Positions 13,284-25,930 of a stretch of DNA of 64,000 bases are shown in pieces (positions within the stretch are counted from its first letter, which is position 1; each line of letters starts with the position of its first letter). Source of the DNA: Alisma plantago-aquatica (lineage: Eukaryota > Streptophyta > Magnoliopsida > Alismatales > Alismataceae). The notes under the pieces are model-generated. The model searched no databases. It was not told where the DNA came from and saw only the letters and a program-made list of their open reading frames with translations. The translations under genes were made by a program, and so were the position numbers. Location: assembly GCA_963693085.1 (NCBI GenBank), contig OY856409.1:508081803-508145802 (forward strand), in the 5' to 3' direction.

Positions 13284-13498
13284 AACATTAACCTATATCG
13301 TGGGGTAAGATCACCTAAAACCTCATCACATTAGGGACCACTAATCATGATTCTAATGTGAACCTTATATCAACCTTTCATCATCATAAGAATAACGTAG
13401 ATCAATTCTAGGGTGAACATCTCACCTAGAGGGCAACTATGCAAGGTAAGGGTTCTAATTAGGGAGAGAAAATTGAAACAATTAGATTCTGACTAGCA
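12596..13498 (-). other. Internal non-coding region of gag-less element
   Basis: About 900 bp without a readable retroviral domain on either strand. The edges resemble the 3' and 5' untranslated parts of the gag-only relative (GCAAGGTA... leader at about 13441 versus 56521). The middle is AT-rich and holds an (AT)n tract. Gag is absent rather than mutated. Confidence 0.65.
13199..13280. repeat. (AT)41 microsatellite
   Basis: An uninterrupted AT dinucleotide run of 82 bp inside the internal region of the gag-less element. Confidence 0.98.
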
Positions 13499-13501
13499 TG
13501 G

Positions 13502-13515
13502 GATCTGATACCATG
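13502..13515 (-). other. Primer binding site of gag-less element
   Basis: The minus strand reads CATGGTATCAGATC immediately after the 5' LTR end. It resembles the TGGTATCAGAGC complement of initiator tRNA-Met used by many plant Gypsy and Copia elements, with one change in the core. Confidence 0.8.
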
Positions 13516-13516
13516 C

Positions 13517-16500
13517 GATAAGGAGTGGACCCAGAAGGGATCCACTCCCTACTAAAATTTGAAGAAAAAAAAGCATCCATTCCAAACACACTCAAAAGGT
13601 ATGCTGGAGGGGGTGTAAAATTTTCAAATCTTAATTAATGGTAATCAAAACAACCAAAGGTGTAGCAGCGGAATATAAAACATGACCATATTCAATTCTT
13701 TACAAAAGTACATCATCATCTCCCATATAGGGTTTACATAGAAGGTACAACATAAGGATCTAGTAGAGGGATATCTAAACCATATCAAGGTTGTCTCCAA
13801 GCTTCAACTCCTTAAGCTAAGTCCCAATTAACTGCCATGTTCTCCTTGACCTACACTTGGGGTTGGAAACATACCCCAGCAAGAGGAAAAAAATAGATGG
13901 CATCGGCAAAAAGCTGGTATGTGCATACTAAAATGAAATTGAGCTATATAATGAAATAAAAAATGTCAAATAAAAGGATTCCCATAGAAAAATATAAGAA
14001 CTACCCAATCGATCAGGAAAGAAATGAATCAAAATAAGAGAGATAAATAAGAGCAAAGTATAAGAACAAGACATCCATGTGTTTCACCTATGACATTACT
14101 AAACTATATAAATATATAGGTAGGATATAATACATCTACCAAAAATGTAGGGTGAGCAGGGTCTTGTTTACATCTGCTCTAAAATATAGAATAGTAGGGT
14201 CTGTCAACATCTGCCTCGGTAAGAAAACATGTCGACCTTAAATATTTTCATACACATGAATTTTCACATCTACATTCATATGTGGGAATTATCACATCCA
14301 CATAAAAGGAACATGTACATTATACTAGTAGTCACCACTTGATGCTTAAAAAAATAATAAACAAGAATAAACCAAATAAGAGAGATGAGAATATCAACAT
14401 ATACATAAAGTGGGATCACATGATCTTAATCAACATCCACCTCAATAGTGGGCAAAAGAGAATATATCACCAAAGAATGTTCCACCATGACTAATGCATA
14501 AGGAAGAGTTCAAAAGAATGTCCAAATAGGATAATATGATCACAAGATAAGTAACAAATAAAGTAGTTCACATGAATCATAATTTTTAAAGAAAAAGAGA
14601 TAATGTGTAGGCTAGTGTCCATAGGACCAAGAGAAAGATAAAAAAAGTAGGCCAATTGCTCGATGTGAATAATAGGAAATGCAAACATACATTCAGAGAG
14701 AGGATTTTGAAATTTCTCAATATAGAAATAATGTGAGATGCAACCATACCTTATTGTAGAGTCCTAGAAACACTCTTCACCAATCTACTTGCTTTCAATC
14801 AACTTTGTCTAAGTACAAATTATTCAAATGTATTAGGGTTTTATAATTTGTAAAGAAACCCTAAATCTAGAACTTTTTAGATTTTGACTCTAAAAATCTT
14901 ACCAATTGACTTATCAGGTTCTCTTGATTAATAAAATATATTTTTATGTTAATCTTGGAGTTTATATGACAATGTTACAATTTTTATGAATTTTATGCAT
15001 ATATTTTATTTCCTACAAATCATTCTTCAAAAAACATGAAAATAAGAATTGAAACCATTTTTATTAGATAAAGATCATTTTGTGATTCCAAAATATATTT
15101 ATTTATAATTTTTGGACCTTCCAAGAAAAAGATATTATTTTTACAAGATTCACTTTATGTACTAATTTATTTGTGAAAACAAATTGTAAGAAACCAATTT
15201 GCCCTTGAATAAAAAATCAAAACTTTACAATATGAAAAGATATAAATGTGTTATTCATGATAGTGTGACAAGCAACAAAAATTGAACTAAAACATGGTGA
15301 TTTATAAGAATACGCATAATGAGAAAAAGAAAATAAAAGAGAAACAAGAGCCAAAAAAGGGAAAACATAAGGGATCATCTGCTTCCCTACTACACAAAAC
15401 ATGACCGGCTGGGCAAGGAGAATCTTGTCTAAGAGTTTGGAAAAAAACTTCATTCTTCAATCATTCATGAAACTGACCAGTCGATCATGATGAAAAAGTG
15501 CCAAAGTTATTTACGTGAGGTCCAATTATGCTCTAAAAAAGTAAGACATCATGGAGAGGTTCCGCAAACTCAAACCAAGAACCACGTTCGGCAGTGGATG
15601 AAATGACAGGCAAAATTAAAATCAGATGAGAGTCTTTGAGTGTGGATTTCATATGAGGGTAGAGTCTTATTTATATGAGTTTGAGTTTCAAGGGGCGTGT
15701 GAGAAGTTGCTTTAGAAGACTTTAGTAACAAGTTTAGACGTTTCTAGAATTCATTATTATGGGTCTTGAGTAGGGTATGGATGGATGTGAAACTAAATTT
15801 TCAATCCAATGCAACTCATTTTGTAAAGTTTTATTGAGAAATTAGGGAGTTATATACAAAATATCAGACCTTGATCTGCGGTTATTGTTCATGCAGGCCG
15901 CGATGAATGTCATTTGATACAACTTTCCAACTTTGTTCTTTTAATGTATTTAATGTACAAAACTTTCTATAATTATTTGAGGGTGCAAATGAATTCCAAA
16001 TAAATCCAAATTTGTTAGGTTAGCTAATTTTGGGATGAGAAATATAATTTTGGAATTATTCTTTTTTCAAAGACTTCTAATGTTTTATTCAATATTTTTA
16101 AATATTATCACTTATTTTACCCTTTTAATGAGTTAGAGGCATCTATGAACTTTCTAAAAATATGAATCTTAACCTATAAGCAATATTAAACGTGAGGAAC
16201 ATGATTTTTCCATTAATTTATATTTCTTCAACATATTATTTAATATTTTTGTTCTTGAAATTATATTCTCTCTCCTAAGTTAACTAAAATATTTAAGATT
16301 TTCCAAATTAGTTCAAAATTTATCTATAGAACAATTTTGTCATGTAGGTTTCGAATTTGAGATTTATTTTCTCTTTTGGAATCATTTAATAATTTATTTA
16401 ATATATTTGATCCTTATTCTTATTTTCTTTCCTAGTTAAAATAAAAATAGTTATTATTATGCAAATAATGTGAAACTTCACTCTCAAGAAAACTAAAGCA

Positions 16501-17311
16501 TATGAAACATGAATTGGTCATTGATTTTATCTCTTGGTACTATTTATTATATTATTTAATATTTTGGAATTTGCATACTTTCTCTCTCTCCTAATCTACA
16601 CATGTATATTAAATATTATCCAAATTATACAAAAATTCACCCAAAGGATATTTTTAATGAGTAGATTATGAATCTAAGATTATTTTTTATCTCTTATTTT
16701 GAAAGAAAATCACTATTTTCTTTTCTAAATAAAATTGATATAATTATTATTATCCCAAATTTGTGAAACTTGGCCTCAAGCCATATTATATCCAAAGAAA
16801 ATGAATATGAAGTTATTCTTATCCAATTATTCTTCCTTTTATCAATTTTAGCCCATTATTCATTATTAATATTGTTTCACATATTAAATAATTCAATACC
16901 ACATTATATTGTTTATGGAGTTATTATTTATTTCTTTTTCTCATTTCTTATTCCAAAAAAATCATAGAAAAATCTAGATCATTATTATATTATCATTATT
17001 ATTATCATTCTTCCAATTGTGTCCCATATCTACATATTACAACCAAAAGGATTATATATTATATTTATGATTTATCTCATGTGACATATTTTATGTATCA
17101 ATTATTGGTCTTATGATTAATATGAGGGTATTATGTCATATTTATTTTCTAGCATGTATGTTAGGGTGATTTATTCACACATTGCATGTTATGGTTACCG
17201 TTAACTACCATTAGGTATATCCTCAACCTTGTTTGGCTAAGTTTAAAGAACTAAGGTCTCTAACCTCTTAACCTTAGAATAGGGTAAGGTTCTAGATTTT
17301 AGTATGTTACA
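13517..17311 (-). repeat. 5' LTR (full length, about 3.8 kb) of gag-less element
   Basis: It is bounded by the priming site on the left and by Athila sequence on the right; on the minus strand it starts TGTAACATACTAAAATC. The left end (ATAAGGAGTGG, with a nearby GGGATCCACTCCCTAC block) matches the 51622 LTR end, as does the GCAAAAAGCTGGTATG motif at about 13906-13921. A minus-strand TATA box lies at about 15664-15676, so U3 is about 1.6 kb and the transcript would run leftward. Confidence 0.88.
15664..15676 (-). promoter_or_regulatory. LTR promoter TATA box
   Basis: CATATAAATAAGA on the minus strand. The same position in the truncated copy (10863-10875) and in the related LTR at 53906-53920 (CCCTATAAATAGGGG) also holds a TATA box. 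Conservation across the three LTR copies supports it. Confidence 0.6.
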
Positions 17312-20300
17312 ATGTCTATAAAGCAAAAGGACCTTGGAGCTTTCACTATAACTTTCCTTATTGGAGATAAGTCAGAACGATATGGTCTTGCATATTTGGG
17401 GGCTAGCATCAGCCTCGTGCCTTATAGTTTGGCCACCGGGTTGGGACTGACAGACATCATTAAATCTAATATGTGAATTCCGTTGGCTGATAATTCCTAT
17501 ACCAAATCAGTTGGGATCGTGGAGGATGTCCCGATTAGGATCAAATACTACTTTATTCCTTGTGATGTTGTTATAATCAATTTGGTAGAAGACCTTACTT
17601 GCTCAATGACATTTGGGCGGCCCTTCCTTTTAACAACACCCACTTTGATAGACATTGTAGATGGATTGATCACCATAAGAGTCAGAGATGAATCTTTTGA
17701 TTTTCACATTCTCAGCCACATGAAAGGCCCTTCGCCAGTGGAGACCAGCTATTTTTCCAATTGTTGCAACCATCATTTTGTGAAGATTCAGGAGCACAAT
17801 GCTATAGTCGATCCTTTAATGAGAGCTTTGACAAATCCTAGTTCAGGGATTGAAGATCCCAAATTTGAGGAGACATTGGCATACTTAGAGGGTGCAGAAG
17901 AAAAAGAATTTCAAGGGACCATTAAAATGACAAAGTATGTATCCCTCCAGTGAGAACCAAAGCATGTGTAAATCACAAGACCTCCACCAAAACTCAAACC
18001 CCTTCCCCAAGGTTTAAAATATGATTTTTTGGATGACGAGAAAAGGAACCCAATGATAATCAACACACAACTGTCTCTTAAACAACAACAACTACTACTT
18101 TTGTCTGAAATTAGGGCTAGGAAGAAAGCTCTTGGATACTGCATTGATGATATCAAAGGTCTGAGTCCAACTATTTATATGCATAGAATTAACCTAATTG
18201 AAAGTGTTAAGCCACATATGCAAGGTCAAAGGAAGCTAAATGACAAAATGTGAGAGGTATTATGCAAGGAAGGCATAAAGCTTATCGATTTAGGTATAAT
18301 ATATGCCATTAGTGATAGGAATTGTGTGAGCCTAGTACATGTGGTACCAAAGAAAGGAGGCATGATCATATTAAAGGATAGTGATAGAAAAGAATTAGCC
18401 ACCCACATAGTGAGTGGATGGAATATGTGCGTCGACTACAAATTGCTAAATGCAACCACGTGAAAGGATCACTTTCCCCTCCCGTTCATCGACCAAGTTT
18501 TGGAAAGATTGGCACATCATTCAGATTTCTTCTATTTGGATGGGTACTATGGATTCTATCATGTACCTATCCATCCATAAAATCATGAGAAAACCACATT
18601 TACCTATCTAAATGGGACATATGCTTTTTTTCACATGTCTTTCGGTCTATGTAATGCACCAGCTATATTTTAGAGGTGTATGTTAGCCATTTTCTTTGAT
18701 CTAATAGAAGAGATTATGGGAGTTTTTGTGGATGACTTCTCGAACTATGAGACATCCTTTGAAGATTGTATGAAGAATCTATCATTTGCTCTCCTAAGGT
18801 GCAAAGAAAAACAACCAGTAGACAATTGGGAGAAGTGCCATTTTATGGTACGAGAAGGAATCATTTTAGGGCACAAGTCTCTTAGGCAGGTTTAGATGTC
18901 GATAAGAGCAAGATAGAGACAGTTTCTAAACTCCCGCCTCCTTTGTCAATTTATCCTATTTGTAGTTTCTTAGGACACTCTGGGTATTATCGATGGTTCA
19001 TTAAAGACTTCTCAAAGATAGGAAAACCTCTTTCCATGCTTCTAATTATAGATACACCATTCGTCTTTGATGAGGATTGTCTGAAGGCTTTCGATACTTT
19101 GAAGAATGCCCTCACCACCGCTCCCATCATGCAAGCTTCAGATTGGGATCTTCCTTTTAAGCTATTGTGCGACGTAAGTGACTATGTTGTTGGGTAGTTT
19201 TGGGATAGAAAAAGGACAAGAAATACTATGTCATATACTATGCTAGTAAAACTCTCGATGAAGCTCAGGTGATTTTATACAACCACCAAAAAAGAGATGT
19301 TGGCTATTGAATATGCTTTTGACAAGTTTAGGTTGTATCTTTTAGGAGGAAAAGTGATAATATATACTGATCATGATGCGATCAAGTATCTTATGCAAAA
19401 GAATGATGCCAAACCTTGACTACTCCAGTGGGCTATTCTGTTGTAGGAGTTTGATCAAAAGATAATTGACAAAAGGGATTAGATAATGTGATAGCTGATC
19501 ATCTATCATGAATAAGGATCGAAGAAGACATATCAAGATGAGTCCCTTTTCATTTTCACTCTTTATACCAAGTCACTCCATGGTAAATATATTTATGCAA
19601 TTATCTCGCATGTCAACGATTGCCTCCTGGAATGACATACAATCAAAAGAAGAAGTTCTTGTTCAACATAAAGAACTACTACTGGGACAACCCACTCCTA
19701 TTCATAAAATGTGCAGATAACATCTATCGTTGTTGTGTAGATCATGATGAAGCTTGTGCTATCCTTATGGCGGACATCTTGGCTCTGAGAAGATGACACT
19801 AAAAATCCCAAACTTGGGTTTCTGTTGGCCGGCCATTTTCAAGGATACATATTCTTATACTAAATAATATGATGCATGTCAACGCACTGGAAACATCAAC
19901 AAAAGGAACGAGATGCCAATGGTTGAATGGATTGAAGTTGAAATATTTCACATCTAGGGAATAGATTTTGTGGGAGCATTACTACCATCTCCTAGAAAAA
20001 AATACATATTGATAGATGTTGATTATGTTTCTAAATGGGTGGAAGTCATACCCTCCTCTACTTGCGACTCCAAGACTGTCATGTGCCTTTTCACAAAGAT
20101 GATATTTCCCATATTTGGAGTCCCCAGAACATTTATCAGTGATGGTAGTTCACACTTATAGAGAAATAGTTTGAAGATCTTTGGAAGAAATATAGAGTCA
20201 GACATAAAATATCTACTCCATATCATCCTCAAACTATTGGCCAAGTAGAAGTCTCTAATTGACAGATTAAGAAGATACTTGATAAAACCGTAGGGAGATC

Positions 20301-20870
20301 CCAAAAAGAGTGGTCGTCAAAACTCGATGATGCCTTATGGGCATATCAAATAACTTACAAGACACCTATCAAAAAAACTCCTTATCACCTCATCTATGGA
20401 AAGTCATGTCACCTTCCTCTAGAACTGGAACCCAAAGCCTATTGGGCAAGTAAGACACTAAATATGGATTTTGACCGTGCAAAGGAGAAGTGCTTCCTAC
20501 AATTATAGGAATTAGAAGAACTTCATCGACATGCTTATGAGAACATCAAAATCTACAAAGAACGCACAAAGATTTGGCATTATTCTTGCATCAAGCGTAA
20601 AGATATATCTTAAGGCGATAAGGTTCTTCTATTCAATTCAGTATTTCATCTCTTTCTAGGAAAATCGATCATGTTGGTCTGGTCCTTTCACAATGGTCAT
20701 TGTCTACCCCTCTGGCAGTATGGACATTCACAGTGAGAAATCTGGCATCTTCTCAGTTAATGGTCATCGATTAAAAAGATATTAAGAAGATGAAGCTATC
20801 ACCAAAAAGTAGACTTCATAGTATTAGATGCCTCAAAAATAGGATAAGACATCAAGGAGTCAAGCTAAAT
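17312..20870 (+). pseudogene. Athila-lineage Gypsy pol (protease, RT, RNase H, integrase), broken
   Basis: Reads in order on the plus strand with stops and frameshifts. Protease (17312-17720): the usual DLGAS active site reads YLGASISLVP, so the catalytic aspartate is replaced, while GRPFLLTTPTLID is well kept. RT (about 18090-18900): Athila-style block ending DIKGLSPTIYMH, then VPKKGGM, CVDYKLLN, DHFPLPFIDQVLERL, SFGLCNAPA and the catalytic VFVDDFS. RNase H (about 19160-19480): CDVSDYVVG and IIYTDHDAIKYL. Integrase (about 19560-20640): IDVDYVSKWVEVIP, FISDGSSHL and GQVEVSN supply recognisable D, D and E positions across frames. The end (CAAGCAGTACTTGGGAGGCAA, about 20879) is typical of the end of Athila pol. 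Gag is missing upstream, where the long-LTR element abuts. Confidence 0.93.
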
Positions 20871-21190
20871 GACTATGAACAAGCAGTACTTGGGAGGCAA
20901 ATCAATCTTTTTCCTTTCTATCTTTTAGAATTGGTTTATTTTTCTGCCAATTACTATTTATCATAAAAAACTTTTTGCAATAAGTCACATCTAAATCAAG
21001 ATGGATAAATGTTTTTCTTCTAAGTGATGATTTAAAAGACAATCACTTCATCGTAATCTATTGACCTAAATTTTGAGTGCTTTATCAACATTAAGTTTTG
21101 GGACATCCTGTCGACAATGTAATTGTTACTATCAAATGAAAGCCTAGTCAACATCTATTTTTCTCACTTTTTCTCATAAAGTTTAGATGA
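20871..21190 (+). other. Non-coding DNA after Athila pol
   Basis: AT-rich, no readable domain. It may be the spacer region that Athila elements carry between pol and the 3' LTR. Confidence 0.35.
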
Positions 21191-21912
21191 AAAATATCAA
21201 TCCAAAGAACAACCTGTTGACTGATAGACTGGAGAAAGTTGATCAACAATGCCAATTGTGCTTTGGGAATCGATCGACCAGTCGACAACACTTTCGAGCA
21301 CTCAAAACTTTATCAATCGATAATGATTTCACTTGACCCGGATCTGCTACTCGGGTGCCCGATTAGGTTTCACCAACTTCAAACCCTCGGCTATAAATAT
21401 AAGACCAACTATAAATTTTTCTTGCCACATCCTAATCAAAGTGAAGCTCTATCTCTTTGATTGCTTGCCTGTCGACCGTCTGGTTGACCACCCTGATGGA
21501 TACTCTTCCAGCCATCACCTCACCTTTTCCTTTGTCTCTTTCAATCGACATGTATTCACTCTTATCGATCGACATCATTATAGATGTTGTAGTAACCTAC
21601 TTGTCGAAATATTAAATTTTGATTGATTTAGTTTACATCGACCCAGCCTTCAAGCCTGCCTTCTTACCAAAGGACATTCAACAACACTGTCGATCATGCT
21701 CGCTCGACAACTATGTCAACCTACTAGATTTGATGCTTATCAATGTGTGCCTATCGATCTCGACTATCGATATCATACTTACAGCTATTCTTGTCGACCA
21801 CTACCTTCATTATTCTATCGACATTTCTATCAATGGTAGTAATCCAGCTCATTGAATAGATATAATTTTTTGCAAATTATTGGTTATTTTATAGTGATGA
21901 CTCATTAAGGCA
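21191..21912 (+). repeat. Candidate 5' LTR of an Athila-like unit, TCGA-motif rich
   Basis: More than fifteen TCGA-centred motifs (ATCGATCGACCAGTCGAC, TTGTCGACCAC and similar) occur at 21240-21830. A TATA box (CTATAAATATAAG) lies at 21391-21403, and a degraded Athila-type priming site follows the block at 21914. I could not align it convincingly to the 3' LTR candidate at 26985, so the start is unknown and the pairing is unproven. Confidence 0.45.
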
Positions 21913-21913
21913 G

Positions 21914-21932
21914 TTGCGCCTCAGCCAGGGGA
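21914..21932 (+). other. Degraded Athila/Tat-type primer binding site
   Basis: TTGCGCCTCAGCCAGGGGA resembles the TGGCGCCGTTGCCGGGGA priming site typical of Athila/Tat elements, keeping the GCGCC, GCC and GGGGA blocks. It sits between the LTR-like block and the ORF1-like gene, where a priming site belongs. Confidence 0.55.
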
Positions 21933-21954
21933 GGTCCATCTAGGACTGGAGACA

Positions 21955-23390
21955 AATGGCTTCGTTCCGACCAGCCTTCTAATGAAGGCAACAAGCGAGC
22001 AAGAGTCACTGATCCTGATTCTACACCTCAAGGCTTGCAACTGGATCTTCCCTATTGTGGATCCTTCAGGTGTTGCAATAATAAACACTTAGAGGCATAC
22101 AAGGTGATGTGCCTCGAAACCTTCAAGTCAACTCATTTCATTTCATCGTATGTCCTTGAGGAACTCAAAACTAAGACAAGAGTTAGGGAGCAACTGACCA
22201 AGTCTAATTTGGCACATCTATGCTTTGCCAAACCTAAGGCATATGTCAAGGAGACAATGGAGATCATATCCTCTATCTAGGAGGTCTCGCCTCAGTAGTT
22301 GAAATTTCATATCAACAATGTCAATCATGTTCTTACTGACAACATTTTGAACAAAATCTTTTGTGGCTCAGAAGAAGAAGCTTCTAGGGCATCTATGCGA
22401 TTTCTTGAAAAAGAGGATTCCAACTTTCATGCATCTAAGTACTAGGAACGATTGATAGGACAGAAGAAGTATCAGTTTGGAAAGTCCAAATCATCTATCG
22501 TACATTCTTAGTTTTTGGAGAATTATGCACAAGATAGTGGCCAATGTTCTTTTTACAAAGTTTGAAATGGGTAGCATCTATCTTGAAGAACTATATGTGT
22601 TGTCTCTCTTAATGGAAGGATGACTTGTCAATATCATCCGCCTTCTAATTGACAAGTGGTTACTTGCAAGTTCCACTCCAAAAAAATAATATTGCATGGA
22701 TGATGTCACCAAACTCATTTACCAAGTCTATAGAAATCCGTCTTCCAAGGATTTTAGAGAAATGCAAGGACAATACTTCATCACATCAAACTTCTTAACT
22801 TCTTTGGATATTTTGTTCTGCAGTAACAATATCAACTACTACTGGTTCACCAGGACCAACATCTCAATCCCGTTACTAGATTTGGCTGACTACGATAAAT
22901 ACCAATTATTGTATTCAAAGGAAGAAATCATTGCACTTCTCAACAAATTTTACAAAGCAAAACCAATTTAACAGGGTGTATCATCTGGCCGAGTCTGCCC
23001 TAAACTTGTCATTCCAAAGAAACCTTTGTCCATTATTTTTTAGGGAAGTGAACAGGAGAGGATCATTGATTATGACTTGGATGCACTCCGATTTTCTCCT
23101 AAGTATGTATCTGAATTTCAGGTTGATCCTCCAACCACCTCAAAGAGCCCCACCTCCATCCCAATTTTAGTTACTATAAAAAGCAATCCTCCATCATCAA
23201 AAAGGAAGATACAACATGTAGTAGATGATCTGTCACTGAGTCCTCACCAAACTGATCACCCTTCTAGTTCTCAAAGTTTAGAAAGTCATTCCTCATCACC
23301 TTCTAGTAACATATATCCCAAGACTATGGGCAGGGCCTTTGGCCAAGCATTTGACACCATCAGTAAGGTAACAATGGTATGACCGTGATT
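21955..23390 (+). pseudogene. Athila ORF1-like (gag-type) remnant with Ser/Pro-rich tail
   Basis: The plus strand encodes, in pieces, a domain of the Athila ORF1 type. One piece at 22035-22279 contains HLEAYKVMCLETFKSTHFI, then VLEELKTKTRVREQL and CFAKPKAYVKETMEIISSI; this resembles the family pattern of a (Y)ptRYF segment, an LGLLDDV-like segment and a final ptYv.LTLEFLSSL. A later piece (about 22490-22660) has KSSIVHS, KIVANVLFTKFEMG and ELYVLSLL, matching the family's HP.LR..H..IA and EL.iLw segments. From about 23090 the frame becomes low-complexity Ser/Pro (SKSPTSIPILV, HPSSSQSLESHSSS). Many stops and frameshifts occur. Family assignment is by motif layout, not alignment. Confidence 0.6.
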
Positions 23391-24200
23391 CCTAACCTTC
23401 AAAAAGATGTACAGAACATTGCTCAACAGGTACAGTCTCTTAATCTGCAAGTCAATGAACTTGGTGACATTCCTTGCCATATGGTTACTCCTGAGCACTA
23501 GCTTAATGACATCTTGTTGGTACAAAGTCATATCATGCTACATATCACACAATGGGAAAATGATCGAAAGCATAGAGAGGACAGACACACCCTTTGTCGT
23601 GAGCAATGTCATAAATTCCACACTCTTTCTGTTGAGGCTTCTTCTTCCTTATCTTCTTCTTAAGGAAATTTGTATATTCCAAACATTATGAATGTTGATA
23701 CTGGCCCACCAGAACAACCCAATCAGTCTATCTCCCATGTGTCAGAGTCAATTATGGGGACCACTAAAGTCTTGTCATCTGACAGTATCCCCTCTTTCCC
23801 TTGGTTGCAACCTGGTGGATTTCCTCCCACTGACATTGCACCTATTGTCAGCCCATCTAAAGATATGCATGCACATCCAACATACAACATTCCACCTCTA
23901 ACTCCACCATCTTCCATTGATTCCTTTGAAAAAGATATGATGAGGAAGTTGTATGAAACTATACTCAAACTGATCCCAATCCATTCCCTCTTCAGTCGAC
24001 ATACATCAGAAGAGGATAGTTCTATTGGCCAATACACTACCAATATGGATCTAAGAGGCAAATGCTAATATTCCTTTAGACACTGAGAATGCTTCTTCCG
24101 ATGAGGATTGGGGTGACCTCTCACTTGTTCTGTCAGCAACACCACCAAGACTATCTGATCTAGTCTTTCTAAAACCACTATTTCCACTTCCACTTCAACT
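23391..24200 (+). pseudogene. Low-complexity continuation of the Athila-like unit
   Basis: A 132-codon open frame (23670-24065) is rich in Ser, Pro, Ile and Thr (for example IPSFPWLQPGGFPPTD, IPPLTPPSSIDSFEKD) and probably continues the tail of the ORF1-like protein in another frame. No recognised domain. Confidence 0.35.
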
Positions 24201-24960
24201 TCCTTTGAAGATGAGTGGACTAGATTTTGATTGATTGAAAGGATTATATGTCCATGATATTTTCATATTACAGGACATTCTTGATGATCAACATAATGGG
24301 AGCCATATCTTCTACAATAATGGGCCAATCGCTCTTTCTCGTGGCAATTTTAGAAACATATTTCCCAATCCTGTGAAAGTTAGTAAGAAGATGTTCACAG
24401 TCTTAACATCGACTATACTCGAGGATTTCATGCCCAGCGATAAGGATTGGACGTATTAAAATGTAACGCCATCCTTTGCTGACTTATTGTTTAAGAAGTG
24501 AATGAAAGTCGTAGTCATTTCAACCCTAAAAGATAAGATTGAGTTAAAGAAGACACGAGTTATCCTATTACCTTTTCATTTTAGGGGATTATAGATGTGT
24601 TGTGTAGCTGATTTGAATAAATTCCAGGCCACATTGTTCAACACTTGTGTGGAAGAACTAAAACATTCTGACATGTGCTTCAAGTATCATGATGCAAAAA
24701 TCTTCCGCACATACCTATTCGTATAAAAAGGCTTGTTTGTGAGGTTTGTTATTATCAACCTAATTGGACAAGTTATACTATTGTACCATTAACCTACGAG
24801 CACAACCCAGACAAAAACGGAAATGCCTTCATCATCCTCAGAGTAATGGAAGCTCTCAATCATGAAATACATGTTTCCAGCCTAGATCCAAAAGGATTTA
24901 CTCCTATTTGTAGACTTTACATGATGGAAGCAATCCACGACTGATTCTTCTTTCAAGACC
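24200..24960 (+). pseudogene. Possible Ulp1-type (C48) cysteine peptidase remnant inside an Athila-like unit
   Basis: Successive frames show blocks in the order expected for a Ulp1 protease. An SRGNFRNIFPN block at about 24338-24370 precedes VTPSFADLLFKK at about 24461-24500. RVILLPFHFRGL followed by a stop and MCCVADLNKFQATLFNTC (about 24558-24645) recalls the P.H..HW..vV.d......DSL segment. NPDKNGNAFIILRVMEAL (about 24807-24860) recalls the PqQ.NG.DCGvF...yME.L segment. All three catalytic positions look lost: the His before Trp, the Asp of DSL, and the Cys of DCG. The assignment rests on the order of weak motifs. An alternative is an unrelated lineage-specific retrotransposon ORF. Confidence 0.42.
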
Positions 24961-25930
24961 TTGAACTCCCTACAAATTTATGGGATATCTACCCACTAAT
25001 TTTACAACCTACTAAGGACTCATTCCATAATGTTTTGCAAAAAGAAGAAGATGAAGAAGGACATAAAACATCATCACCTCTTGTCAGTGAGTCCACTATT
25101 AGTGTTACAACAACTACAAAAGCCAAAGAGGGTGCTGATATACTTAAGATCTTAGATGATACTGAGCCATTCCCGTGTATGGCCCAATATCAACTATAGA
25201 CCCAGTTTTGAAAACTTTGACCATAACTCCTATTATGAACTAACATCTTCTCAACTAATGATATTGATGAAACATTTCCAACCTGGTGGCAATCATGTGG
25301 TTTTCAATCGAGATGATCTTCTAGTCATGAAAGATGACCTCCTAGAGACTCTTCAAGTGAGAGGATGTTTTATCTCATAACCTCATGGTGGCTTATAAAT
25401 CTCTTATCTGCTAGAATGTTGATGACATCTATATGTCTGGCCCTGATCTTGTCAACGATCTTTGCAAGGGCACTGATTCTGGTGAAAAGGACCTCCTTCT
25501 TCATCAGCTACACAATTCTATTCCTCAATATATTACTCATGAAAGGGAGCTCATGCTTTATAATAGTTATTATGCTTCTTTTGACCTTGAAGGCTCTAAG
25601 TATTATGTGCTAACTCACATTATGCACGAAGGCATTCCTAATGCATGTACATAGAACTCATTCTGCTGATTCGAGAAGTTGGAAGTGGGTATGCTACTCA
25701 GGAACCATAGAGATGGAAGGTTCCCCAATTCTGGTACATATGTCCTCAACAACGTTCATTATCTAATCATTGTGGATTCTACATCTTACACTAGATGTAC
25801 ACCATTGAAGTCCTCGACACTACCATAGAAGAAGCTCACAATCATAACTACCTTTATCTTTGAGGGAACTATGCTATGATGTTTCTCGAGTCTCCATGGG
25901 CAATAGTGCACCTTCACTGAAAATCTCACG
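24961..25930 (+). pseudogene. Unrecognised coding-like remnants downstream of the Ulp1-like block
   Basis: Several plus-strand open pieces (25156-25377, 25433-25651) contain acidic and Leu-rich protein-like sequence such as DLVNDLCKGTDSGEKDLL and GSKYYVLTHIMHEGIP. Frameshifts separate them. I do not recognise the family. They could be the C-terminal part of the same ORF as the peptidase-like block. Confidence 0.35.

Larger units (their letters stand above)
10222..17311 (-). mobile_element. Long-LTR Gypsy-type element without gag or pol (LARD-like), 3' LTR truncated
   Basis: Two direct copies of one LTR, 10222-12553 (truncated) and 13517-17311 (about 3.8 kb), flank an internal region of only about 960 bp. 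Read on the minus strand, the internal region starts with a tRNA-Met-type priming site and ends with a purine-rich tract next to the 3' LTR. No gag, protease, RT or integrase is readable inside. The complete LTR matches the LTR at 51622-55258 and, more distantly, the LTR of the coding chromovirus at 29.7-37.6 kb, so this is a non-autonomous relative. The right side abuts Athila protease at 17312; the left side abuts a CACTA fragment. The element therefore probably inserted into an Athila copy and later lost its left end. Element structure is directly visible; dependence on the other copy is inferred. Confidence 0.85.

Noticed and set aside
20871..21900. Treating 20.9-21.9 kb as the 3' LTR of the 17.3-20.9 kb Athila pol
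   Set aside because: A degraded priming site follows it at 21914, which fits a 5' LTR of the next unit better; not excluded, so pairing is left open.
22696..22968. 91-codon open frame as an independent host gene
   Set aside because: It lies in frame order with the Athila ORF1-like remnants on both sides and has no domain of its own.
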